DNA of 64,000 bases, from the NCBI RefSeq assembly GCF_007751715.1, contig NZ_CP036292.1, forward strand, positions 62,001-126,000, written 5' to 3'. The DNA comes from Rosistilla oblonga. GTDB taxonomy: Bacteria > Planctomycetota > Planctomycetia > Pirellulales > Pirellulaceae. A model generated the notes under the pieces. The model was not told the origin of the DNA, made no database searches, and worked only from the letters and a program-made list of their open reading frames with translations. Shown one piece after another: positions 26,601 to 34,037 of the stretch (positions within the stretch are counted from its first letter, which is position 1; each line of letters starts with the position of its first letter). The position numbers were made by a program, and so were the translations under genes.

Positions 26601-29600
26601 GGTTCCATGGGCTTCGACCAAACCGATCGACGATGGTTCGACGCGGGCTTGTTCGTAGGCGCGTCGCAGGGCGCGGATCTGTCCGGTGGCGTTGGGGGCG
26701 GTCAGCCCTTTGTCCTTGCCGTCGCTGCTGCTGCCGATGCCGCGAATCACCGCGTAGATCTTGTCGCCGTCGCGCTCGGCATCCGCCAAACGCTTCAGCA
26801 TCACGATCCCAAGGCCTTCGCTGAGCACGATCCCGTCGGCTTCGGCGTCGAACGGCCGGCAGCGTCCCTGCGGCGAGAGGGCGTGCGTTTTGCTGAAGGC
26901 CATAAAGGCGTAAGGCGTTTGCACGGTGTCGGCACCCATCGCAAACGCGACGTCGGTGGTTCCCAGTTGCAATTCGCGGATGCAGGCGTGGACGGCGGCC
27001 AGCGACGAGGCGCAAGCGGCGTCCAGAGCGTAGTTCGATCCGCCCAGATTAAACCGATTGGCGACGCGGCCGACGGCGACGTTCATCAAAATCCCGGGGA
27101 ACGAATCTTCGGTCCATTCGGGCAGATGGTTTTTCACCGCGTCGCAAATCGCTTGTCCTGAGACCGGCAGTTCGGGAGCGGTTTCGATGATCGGCAGCGA
27201 GCTGCGGATGCCATACATCACGCCCATCGGGCTGCCACCGCCGCCGATGCCCAGCACCGCACATGCTGTCTCGCGGTTGAACGGTCGGCGATCGTAACCG
27301 CCGTCGGACAGCGTTCGCTTCATCGATTCCAGCAGCAACAATTGCAGCGGTTCGATCGACGCGATGCTTCGCGGCGTGATCCCGTATTCGAATGGATTAA
27401 AGACTTGGTCGGTCAGGAAGCCGCCCCACTTGCTGACGATCTTGTCGGGAGCTCGCGGGTCGGGATCGTAGAACAACGTCCAGTCCCAGTGCGAATCGCG
27501 AGGGACTTCGGTGACGGCGTAGTGTTTGTTAAGGATGTTCTCCCAGTACTGCGCCAGTTCGTTGCCGCCGGGATACATCGCACTCATCCCAACGATCGCG
27601 ATATCGCAGGGGGGCGGCGCGTCGACCGAATCGGTGAAGCTTGGTTTGGGAGCGACGTTCAAATTCGCCGAGGCTTGTTGCAGTCGTTGCGTTCCGGTTT
27701 GGCTGACATCGGCGTGCAGCTGGCCGATCGTCGTCACGCTGTCGCGGAGCGCGGCGACTTGGCCGACCATGTACATTCCGCGTTCGTATTGTTTGTCGCT
27801 GGAGACGTTTTCCAGTTTGCTTTTGCCACCATCGCTGGGCGTCGATCGCTCGATTCCCTTGCTGGCGACGCGCAGCCGCCCGATGTTCATCCATTCCAGT
27901 TCGCGTGTGATCTCGTCGGCGGTTTTGCCTTCGCCAGCCAGTCGTCGCCGCTCGCGATCGAACAGGTCGCGGTAAGGGGTTCGGATGCAGCGGATCGCGT
28001 GGCCGGGACCGGTTTCCAACAGGACGGTGTCGTGGCTGCGGATCGCTTCCTCTTGAAAGCGTGGCACGATCGCGCCCGCTTCGACAGCTTCTTTGGTGAA
28101 CAGATAGGCCGAACCCATCAGCACGCCAACTTTGGCGCCCAGTTGCGACAGGCGTCCGGCGACCGATGTTGCCATCGCGGCGGAGAGGCCATCGTGGATG
28201 CCGCCGGCGAACAGCAGATGCAGCTTGGAGATTTCTCTGGGGTTCTTTTTGGCAAATGCTTCGAGCACGACCAGCAAGCTTTCCCACAACACGAAGCTGC
28301 TGCGCGGTCCGACGTGTCCGCCGCACTCGCGGCCTTCGAAGACGAACCGCCGTGCACCGTCGCGGAGGAACATTTCCAGCAGCCCCGGCGAAGGAGCGTG
28401 CAGGTAGGTCGGGATGTCGATCGCTTCGAGCTCTTTGGCTTGGTCGGGGCGTCCACCAGCGATCAAGGCAACTGGTGGCCGGTGCTCTCGGATCGCAGCG
28501 ATCTGTTCGGTGCGGATCTCGGGCGGCAGAAAGCCCAGCAGGCCGGCACCCCAACCGCGATCTCCCAGCTTGGCTCGCGTGGCTGCCAGGATTTTGGAGG
28601 CTTCGGGGCCGCGCATCAGAGCCAGCGCGATCAACGGCAGGCCTCCTTCGCTGGCGACCGCTTCGGCAAACTCCGCCGTATCGCTGACTCGCGTCATCGG
28701 TCCCTGAACGATTGGCAACCCGATGCCGTGGCTGGCGGCGAGCGGTCCGTCGGCGTCCAACGGATTCACTTCGGCTGCCGCTTGGATGTTCTCGCGCGAT
28801 TGATCGATGATGGCGGTGACGGTGCCGCGAACGTCGACGCAGCGCTGGGCCAGCCCCGCGGCAAAGGCGAGGTCTTGGCCGGCGATCAAGACGCGCGGGT
28901 CATCGTTTGCGGCGACTGCTTGTTCGACGCCGTCGATCCAGGCTTGTGCAAACGATTGGTCGGGGGCGGATTCCTGTTTGGCTAACAGGTTCAGTTCGAG
29001 TTCGCGCAGTTGTTGCAGGAGCGCTGCGCTTGGCGGCGCGGCAAATCGGAAGCATCGCCCCAGCGATTCGCCCAGCAAATGAGTCTGGCTGCCATCGTAG
29101 GAACGGACCCAGGTGGCGGCTGCGGGGGAGAGTGGCGATGCTTGGGCCAAGAGGACCTGAGAATCGATGACCACGCCGCGGGCGCCGGCCGCTTCGCAAG
29201 CGGCTGCGGTGTGTGGGCCGATTCCACCTTGGGCGTAGGCGGGCAGACGCTGGCGACGCGCGTCGTCCAATCGGGCCCAACGCTGCAGCAGCAAGAAGGT
29301 GGTTTCGCTGGCGACCCAGCCTCCCGCTTCGTTCCCCTTGAGGATCACGCCATCAAGCGGCAGGCCGATCGCTTCTTGCAGCGCCTCGCTGCGCGTAATC
29401 TCGGCTAGCAGGCGGACTTGGTTCCCCAGCCGGTTGCGCAGCGAAGTGACTCGCTGAGCTGTGATTTCACCAGCCAGGATCACTGCATCGAGCTGCGACG
29501 CGTGTTGCGCTAGCTGTTCGAGGTGAACCGGTTCGGTGTTTGGACCGATCCGCGCGGCAAAAGGGTTGTTTGTGAAGCGAACCAATCGCTCGATAGAAGC

Positions 29601-29726
29601 CGCTGTCGAATCGCCGTTGCTGGCGAGGTCGAGAGTGCCGATCGCGCCGGCACGGCAGGCAGCAATGGCGAGGTCGATCGAAGCGAGACGAGGCAGGGTG
29701 ACGACGAAAATATCGGTCGGGAGCAT
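23694..29726 (-). CDS. PUFA-synthase-like type I PKS: NMO-NMO-KS-AT-ACP
   Basis: 2010 residues. Two nitronate-monooxygenase/FabK-like (PfaD-type enoyl reductase) domains come first: a degenerate one (about 1-230) and a better one (about 335-640, GLPIVQGPMTRV, EGRECGGHVGPR). KS spans about 706-1160 with DAACASS (Cys905), EAHGTGT (His1040) and GHSKCAAG (His1080). AT (about 1275-1590) has PGQGAQ, GHSFGE (Ser1377) and CAFHSP, favouring malonyl-CoA. After an Ala/Pro/Gln linker, one ACP carries GIDSIKRVEIL (Ser about 1950), the signature of PfaA-type carriers. The frame ends four codons after A10, as ...DDAKKKVTS. A -1 shift there joins the KR, giving 2589 residues. No DH, PPTase or PfaB/C gene is in the window. 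The product is probably a polyunsaturated or hydroxylated long-chain acyl chain. Confidence 0.92.
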   Translation of the reverse strand: MLPTDIFVVTLPRLASIDLAIAACRAGAIGTLDLASNGDSTAASIERLVRFTNNPFAARIGPNTEPVHLEQLAQHASQLDAVILAGEITAQRVTSLRNRLGNQVRLLAEITRSEALQEAIGLPLDGVILKGNEAGGWVASETTFLLLQRWARLDDARRQRLPAYAQGGIGPHTAAACEAAGARGVVIDSQVLLAQASPLSPAAATWVRSYDGSQTHLLGESLGRCFRFAAPPSAALLQQLRELELNLLAKQESAPDQSFAQAWIDGVEQAVAANDDPRVLIAGQDLAFAAGLAQRCVDVRGTVTAIIDQSRENIQAAAEVNPLDADGPLAASHGIGLPIVQGPMTRVSDTAEFAEAVASEGGLPLIALALMRGPEASKILAATRAKLGDRGWGAGLLGFLPPEIRTEQIAAIREHRPPVALIAGGRPDQAKELEAIDIPTYLHAPSPGLLEMFLRDGARRFVFEGRECGGHVGPRSSFVLWESLLVVLEAFAKKNPREISKLHLLFAGGIHDGLSAAMATSVAGRLSQLGAKVGVLMGSAYLFTKEAVEAGAIVPRFQEEAIRSHDTVLLETGPGHAIRCIRTPYRDLFDRERRRLAGEGKTADEITRELEWMNIGRLRVASKGIERSTPSDGGKSKLENVSSDKQYERGMYMVGQVAALRDSVTTIGQLHADVSQTGTQRLQQASANLNVAPKPSFTDSVDAPPPCDIAIVGMSAMYPGGNELAQYWENILNKHYAVTEVPRDSHWDWTLFYDPDPRAPDKIVSKWGGFLTDQVFNPFEYGITPRSIASIEPLQLLLLESMKRTLSDGGYDRRPFNRETACAVLGIGGGGSPMGVMYGIRSSLPIIETAPELPVSGQAICDAVKNHLPEWTEDSFPGILMNVAVGRVANRFNLGGSNYALDAACASSLAAVHACIRELQLGTTDVAFAMGADTVQTPYAFMAFSKTHALSPQGRCRPFDAEADGIVLSEGLGIVMLKRLADAERDGDKIYAVIRGIGSSSDGKDKGLTAPNATGQIRALRRAYEQARVEPSSIGLVEAHGTGTVVGDRTEATSVATVLDESGARRQSVAIGSVKSMIGHSKCAAGVAGLIKAAMALHTKTLPPTLVETPSPAIDFPNTGLYLNTETRPWINGEDHPRRAGVSAFGFGGTNVHLVLEEYTEDFANPPEVARDHWPAELLVWRAANPAALRTELTRIQAWLAAGAMPELPELAASLADAFEKTTAAECVAAIVAKDLGQLTDHLAIAIKKCEATPLAISDPRGIYLAEIEPETAGKVALLFPGQGAQYPDMLAELLLAFPAAHAAVDHAAAVYDEHFASRFAQLIYPPSPFTDADRDANRKALADTAVAQPALAATSWAALQVIDALGIRADVVGGHSFGELVAVAAAEALTYDDLLSLAAARGDAMRSAAQPQPDGGFAGAMAAVSADAATIQKELSAAGLAEAITIANDNSPQQIVISGPTAAVDSAIEKLTAAGMRVVKLDVSCAFHSPQVAAAGTAFAEKLDSLAWKAPQRTVYSNTTAAKHPAAPAEMLATLKTHLASPVRFRQQVAAMHADGVRTFIEVGPGSALTGLVGQTLKDQPHTAVSIDRRGRDSLSQLVHTLGRLITAGVDGIRPSALFAARAPQRIDLRKLNSQIGHPDYPKNAWMVNGMRNRPINEPEKHYLGQRHPDADKPRPAATGNGQPAKQEPAAKPSAAAATAKPIAVAAELQKPQQVPTQKPRETKPLPPAASAAPQRPQKPTAPTPVVPSDQNTMQLTSSATNRLPQETNGSAQTPAATYHDEATAVMLGYQQLMRQFLQTQRDVMVTYLQGEAPESDNGMLPQAAQPQIAQRPQPTYAAISHNGENGHAAKPAPAIPAAAPVAAAPPAAAAPAPAPAPAAAPEPTPAAPSPAVAEPAAAAAPTDNDQAAPASIQQAEEALLELVADRTGYPVDMLDMEADLEGDLGIDSIKRVEILGNLAEVLQLAGDGESLEDTLELEKLTTLRTLRGIVDYLDEAIFSDDAKKKVTS
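23696..23722 (-). other. Probable -1 recoding / slippage site joining the PKS and KR frames
   Basis: On the coding strand the PKS reads GCA AAA AAA AAA GTG ACG TCG TAG. The A10 run includes the classic -1 slippery heptamer A AAA AAA. Slipping back one base gives AAA AGT GAC GTC GTA, which runs without a stop into the KR. One extra A from polymerase slippage has the same effect. ACGACG and CGTCGT flank the run and could pair, holding it in a 15-base loop, and a GC stem (CCGC/GCGG) lies about 20 bases downstream. Confidence 0.6.
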
Positions 29727-30295
29727 ATCCGTTGGCTCTGTTGGAATCCCAGGTCAATTTAATAGTACCGCGGTCGCATAGGGCTGCGTTCAGGTTAACC
29801 TGAAACGCCCCCTCATGTTGGACTACAGCCGAGATAAATAAACCTAGGTTCGAAACGAGCTGGAGAGGCAAATATTCAACAAATTGCCTAGTGTGTCGGG
29901 AAGTCTTGCACCCGTGCGGGGGGGGCGGTTTTGGGCGCGGGAAGGATCGATTTTACGTCGCCCAAGCGGGCCGATTTCGCAATTAAATGAGTGCCGAGAG
30001 GCGACACTTGGAGCAAGGGCGGATCGGAGGGGGCACCGTAGCGTTAGCAATGCCGTCACAACGCCGCGCGTGGAACGACCTTGTAGAATCAGTCGTCCTT
30101 TTTTGCCCGGCGCGGTCGGCAGGCAGCCCTTGGAATTCGCAGTGGGATGGGACCGACGCGGTCCGCTGCCTGAACCCGATGATGAAGATCGTGTGAGAGG
30201 TTCAGGGATCGATTGGGCACAGAGGGCGTTGCCGTGTGCCGGAAGGGCATGCGACGCCAGACTGGCGTCGCTGCAGTGCTTGGCGGCGACAGGTA
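29727..30295. other. Intergenic region upstream of the PKS, with palindromes
   Basis: I see no gene in these 569 bases. Near the PKS start lie a perfect 16-base palindrome TTCAGGTTAACCTGAA (29789-29804, 63-78 bases upstream of the ATG) and a perfect AACCTAGGTT (29841-29850). Both resemble operator half-site pairs and could control the PKS. The rest (29870-30295) is GC-rich with no convincing frame, promoter or terminator; it is the 3' side of the epimerase gene. Confidence 0.5.
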
Positions 30296-31318
30296 TTAGC
30301 CGACTTGGTAGTAGTCGCGATACCAATCGACAAAGCGGCTGATGCCGGTTTCGATCGACGTCTTCGGTTGGAATCCGACAGCATCGACGAGGGCTTGCAC
30401 GTCGGCATAGGTCGCCGGGACGTCGCCCGGTTGCATGTCCATAAAGTTCTTTTCCGCGGTTCGGCCCAGCGCCGTTTCGATCGCGCCGATGAACTGGTTC
30501 AATTCCACCGGGTTATTGTTTCCGATGTTGTAGATCCGGTAGGGAGCTTTGCTGGTTCCGGGATCGGGGTTGTCGCTGGACCATTCGGGATTGGGAGCCG
30601 CGATCTGGTCGGCTGTTCGAGCGACGCCTTCGACGATGTCATCGATGTAGGTGAAGTCTCGCTGCATCCGACCGTGGTTGAAGACGTCGATCGGGCGGCC
30701 TTCGAGGATCGCTTTGGTGAACAGGAACAGTGCCATGTCGGGGCGTCCCCAGGGACCGTAGACGGTGAAGAACCGCAGCCCCGTGGTCGGTAGACCGTAG
30801 AGATGGCTGTAGGTGTGAGCCATCAGTTCATTCGACTTTTTGGTAGCCGCATACAGGCTGACCGGATGGTCGACATTGTGATGAACCGAAAACGGCATCT
30901 TGGTATTGGCGCCGTAGACGCTGCTGCTGCTGGCATACGTCAGGTGTGGAACTTGTGTGTGCCGGCAACCTTCGAGGATGTTTAGAAAACCGTTGATGTT
31001 GCTTTGGATATAAGCCGCTGGATTTTCGATCGAATAGCGAACACCGGCTTGCGCGGCGAGGTTCACGACGCGATCAAACTGATGCGACTGGAACAGTTCC
31101 GTCATCGGACCCGTATCTTCCAGGCTGATCTGTTGGAACTCAAAATTGGGATGGCTTTTGAGTTGCGACAGCCGGCTGTTTTTGAGATCGACCGAGTAGT
31201 AGTCGTTCAGATTATCGATGCCGACAACGCTGTGATCGCGGGCCAGCAGGTATTGGGAGAGATGGAAACCGATAAAGCCTGCGGCTCCGGTAATCAAATA
31301 CTTCATGGTCGAATTCAT
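30296..31318 (-). CDS. NAD-dependent nucleotide-sugar epimerase, UDP-glucuronate 4-epimerase-like
   Basis: A 340-residue extended SDR. The Rossmann start [19 protein letters not shown] carries the GxxGxxG motif, followed by an acidic residue after strand 2 ([20 protein letters not shown]), which is typical of UDP-glucuronate/UDP-galacturonate epimerases. [20 protein letters not shown] (the YxxxK pair), [17 protein letters not shown] and [12 protein letters not shown] complete the family pattern. It makes an activated uronic acid for cell-surface polysaccharide. The first ATG is at 31318; ATG 31306, giving MKYLITG, is an equally likely start, and neither has a strong ribosome-binding site. It lies downstream of a small ORF and glmS on the same strand, so cell-envelope sugar supply is the common theme. 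Confidence 0.93.
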   Translation of the reverse strand: MNSTMKYLITGAAGFIGFHLSQYLLARDHSVVGIDNLNDYYSVDLKNSRLSQLKSHPNFEFQQISLEDTGPMTELFQSHQFDRVVNLAAQAGVRYSIENPAAYIQSNINGFLNILEGCRHTQVPHLTYASSSSVYGANTKMPFSVHHNVDHPVSLYAATKKSNELMAHTYSHLYGLPTTGLRFFTVYGPWGRPDMALFLFTKAILEGRPIDVFNHGRMQRDFTYIDDIVEGVARTADQIAAPNPEWSSDNPDPGTSKAPYRIYNIGNNNPVELNQFIGAIETALGRTAEKNFMDMQPGDVPATYADVQALVDAVGFQPKTSIETGISRFVDWYRDYYQVG

Positions 31319-31449
31319 CCGTGGGCTGGCGTGGCCAGCAAATGAGCGGTTCCCGCGGGAGCATTCCGTCTCGCGGGAAGTTTTTTAGATCAGTTGTCCT
31401 CTGTTAAACCCCGTCCGCTGCACGCATTACCACGTGCGCTGCGATCGGT

Positions 31450-31644
31450 TTAGCGAGGTTCTTCGCCGGCCATCTGTGGTTCTTGATTCGGCACAATCCG
31501 CGTGACCGATACTTTATTGCGTTGCAATTCGTCGATTTGAGCCGACATGCGTTGGATCAGGTTGGCGATTTCCGAACCAGCGGAATCGCCGATATTAACC
31601 ATCAGAGCTTTGCGCGAGTTGTAGCTTAAACCATTTGTCTTCAT
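31450..31644 (-). CDS. Small uncharacterised protein, 64 residues
   Basis: A short frame starting MKTNGLSYNSRKALMVNIGD, with AGGAGAT placed 6 bases before the ATG at 31644, a strong signal here, so I accept it as a gene. An in-frame ATG further up (31704) lacks this support. The protein has an amphipathic central helix (SEIANLIQRMSAQIDELQRN) that could form a coiled coil, and a basic-to-acidic Pro/Gln-rich tail. There is no signal peptide or membrane segment. It lies 95 bases downstream of the glmS stop and upstream of the epimerase. I do not recognise the family; a small oligomeric or binding protein is all that can be suggested. Confidence 0.65.
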   Translation of the reverse strand: MKTNGLSYNSRKALMVNIGDSAGSEIANLIQRMSAQIDELQRNKVSVTRIVPNQEPQMAGEEPR

Positions 31645-31739
31645 AGGTTTATCTCCTGTTGTGAAGCGGAGCGTTCCGGTCGATCTGCCAGCCGGAAACG
31701 CCAATATTAATGAAATGTACTACCTAAAGCTTGCGGAAT

Positions 31740-33599
31740 TCACTCAACCGTAACACTCTTCGCTAAATTGCGTGGTTTATCCACATCGCAACCCCGTGCC
31801 AACGCGACGTGATACGACAACAGTTGCAATGGCACGACGCTAACGATCGGTTGTAGGAATTCGGGGACCTCGGGGATCCGGATCACATCTTCGGCGATCT
31901 CGGTGATCCGGTTGTCGTCGTGAGATGTGATCGCGATGATCGGTCCGCCGCGGGCGTGAACCTCTTCCATGTTCGACATGACTTTGTCGTAAACCGTACC
32001 TCGCGGAATGATGAAGACGCTGGGTGTATGTTCGTCGACCAAAGCGATCGGGCCGTGCTTCATCTCCGCCGCCGGATAACCCTCGGCGTGGATATAGCTG
32101 ATTTCCTTTAACTTCAACGCGCCTTCGAGCGCGGTTGGGAAGTTGTATTGGCGACCGAGGTACAGGAAGTTGGTTGCCGATTGGTATTTCGCGGCGACTT
32201 GGCGGATCTGTTGATCGCAGCTGAGGGCTTCTTGAACCGCGGCGGGGACGCGTTTGATCTCTTCGATCATCTGCTTGCCGGCTTCGAAGCTGAGGTGTCG
32301 CAGGCGGCCGAAGTAGAGGGTCAGCAGGGCCAACACGATGCACTGGGATGTATAGGCTTTGGTGCTGGCCACGCCGATCTCGGGGCCAGCGTGCAGGTAG
32401 ACGCCGCCGTCGGCGTTCTGCGCGATGCTGCTGCCGACGACATTGCACAGGGCCAGCGTGCGGTGACCTTTGCGTTTCATTTCACGCAGCGCCGCCAGCG
32501 TATCGGCAGTCTCGCCGCTCTGCGTGATCCCAAACACGATCGTGTCCGATTCCAGCGGAGGATTGCGGTATCGCAGCTCGCTGGCATATTCGACTTCGAC
32601 AGGAATCCGTGCGAACTCCTCCAGTAGATATTCGCCGACGAGAGCCGAGTGCCAGCTGGTGCCGCAGCCGGTCAGGATGATGCGGTTGACCGAGCGCAGT
32701 TGTTGCGGGGTGAGATTCAAACCGCCGAAGATCGCCGTCGCGTTCTCTTCGTCCAAGCGGCCGCGGATCGCATTTTTCAGCGCCTCGGGTTGCTCGTAGA
32801 TCTCTTTGAGCATGTAGTGGTCGAAGCCTTCGAGGCTGACTTGGTCCTCGCCAACTTCCAATGGTTGCACGTCCAAGCGAACGCGGCCCTGTTCGCGATG
32901 CGTGACGGTCATCGAATCGGGAGTCAGCATGGCGATTTGGTGATCGGCCAAGTAGACGATGCGGTCGGTGTGACCGGCCAACGGGGAAGCGTCGCTGGCG
33001 ACAAAGTGTTCGCCGCGGCCGACGCCGATCACCAGTGGGCTGCCGAAGCGGGCAGCGATCAGCAGTTCGGGTTCGTCTTTGAATAGGATCGCCAATCCGT
33101 AGGTACCGCGCAGTTTGGCGACAGCTTGTTGGACGGCGGCCAGATAATGGGCGTAGCGGTCGGTTTCGCTGGGGCTGGAATTCTTCAAACCCTCGGCGAT
33201 CAAGTGGGCGATGACTTCGCTGTCGGTGTCGGATTGGAAGTGGTAGCCCTTGGCGATCAGTTCCTCTTTCAAGATCTGAAAGTTTTCGATCACGCCGTTG
33301 TGAACCAGGGTGACAAGGTTGTCGCCGCCGACGTGTGGGTGGGCGTTCGGTTCGGTCGCCGGTCCGTGGGTGGCCCACCGCGTGTGGCCGATGCCAAGCG
33401 TGCCAGCGATTCCGGGTTGTTTTTCCAATGCCGTGGCGAGGTCGGCGATCCGGCCGACGCTGCGGCATTTATAGACCTGCGTCGCGTCGTGCAGAGCGAC
33501 TCCGGCACTGTCGTAGCCTCGATATTCCAGCCGCCGCAAACCGCTCATCAAAAAATCGAGCGAGTCTCGTTTACCGACATATCCAACGATTCCGCACAT
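31740..33599 (-). CDS. glmS: Glutamine--fructose-6-phosphate aminotransferase (isomerizing)
   Basis: A 619-residue protein of normal GlmS length. It begins MCGIVGYVG, where Cys2 is the N-terminal nucleophile of class II glutaminases, and has GHTRWATHG and LVHNGVIENF. Two SIS domains follow (about 290-610) with TGCGTSWHSAL, GITQSGETADTLAAL and the C-terminal HAEGYPAAEMKHGPIALV and LAKSVTVE. It makes glucosamine-6-phosphate from fructose-6-phosphate and glutamine, the entry point to UDP-GlcNAc for wall, LPS or capsule. AAGGAGATGG lies just upstream of the ATG. No riboswitch/ribozyme of the glmS type is visible upstream. Confidence 0.98.
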   Translation of the reverse strand: MCGIVGYVGKRDSLDFLMSGLRRLEYRGYDSAGVALHDATQVYKCRSVGRIADLATALEKQPGIAGTLGIGHTRWATHGPATEPNAHPHVGGDNLVTLVHNGVIENFQILKEELIAKGYHFQSDTDSEVIAHLIAEGLKNSSPSETDRYAHYLAAVQQAVAKLRGTYGLAILFKDEPELLIAARFGSPLVIGVGRGEHFVASDASPLAGHTDRIVYLADHQIAMLTPDSMTVTHREQGRVRLDVQPLEVGEDQVSLEGFDHYMLKEIYEQPEALKNAIRGRLDEENATAIFGGLNLTPQQLRSVNRIILTGCGTSWHSALVGEYLLEEFARIPVEVEYASELRYRNPPLESDTIVFGITQSGETADTLAALREMKRKGHRTLALCNVVGSSIAQNADGGVYLHAGPEIGVASTKAYTSQCIVLALLTLYFGRLRHLSFEAGKQMIEEIKRVPAAVQEALSCDQQIRQVAAKYQSATNFLYLGRQYNFPTALEGALKLKEISYIHAEGYPAAEMKHGPIALVDEHTPSVFIIPRGTVYDKVMSNMEEVHARGGPIIAITSHDDNRITEIAEDVIRIPEVPEFLQPIVSVVPLQLLSYHVALARGCDVDKPRNLAKSVTVE

Positions 33600-34037
33600 C
33601 CAACCATCTCCTTCGCGCCGCCCAGGGCCATTGCAACACCGATCCTGTTCGTAGGCGGGCAGCCTAACAATCGCGGCGGTTTGCTTGCCAGACCAATGTT
33701 TAGCACAGCCGGAATAAGTTGCCTAGCCTGTCTATATCTATGTTGCAGATGCCCCGGTAGAGCGGGAATTTCGCAAATTCAGCGGGAAAAAACAGAGGCT
33801 GCGGCGGAGGAACTGTAGCGATTCGCTCCTCTTGCCCACCGGCCCTTTGGCTCGCAGAGCCGAGGGTGAGCGGAGAGTTGCAGTTGTTTTTTGCAGATTC
33901 TCGCTCCCTCGCAGGGTGTTTCGAGGAGAGATGTGTTTTTTGCGAATCTTCTTCGCGCCTAGCGACCCTTTTGAGCAAAGGGGGATGGGGAGAGGGGATC
34001 CGCAGGATCGAGCGCTGCCAGGAATCGGGCCGAAACG
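33600..34037. other. Intergenic region with three inverted repeats
   Basis: The 438 bases between glmS and the helicase hold no convincing gene. They include the glmS ribosome-binding site next to 33600 and short perfect stems GGCTC-gca-GAGCC (33849-33861), CCCTTT-tgagc-AAAGGG (33966-33982) and GATCC-gca-GGATC (33998-34010). The last lies about 30 bases after the helicase stop and may help end that transcript, although it has no T run. Confidence 0.4.

Noticed and set aside
27342-28985. 547-codon plus-strand open frame
   Set aside because: Antisense to the NMO/KS part of the PKS, whose minus frame has all catalytic motifs.
29844-30326. 160-codon minus-strand open frame upstream of the PKS
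   Set aside because: Ser/Pro/Arg-rich random-looking product with no ribosome-binding site that overlaps the end of the epimerase.
33600-33720. glmS ribozyme/riboswitch upstream of glmS
   Set aside because: I looked for the conserved core and pseudoknot and saw none; only a strong ribosome-binding site is evident.
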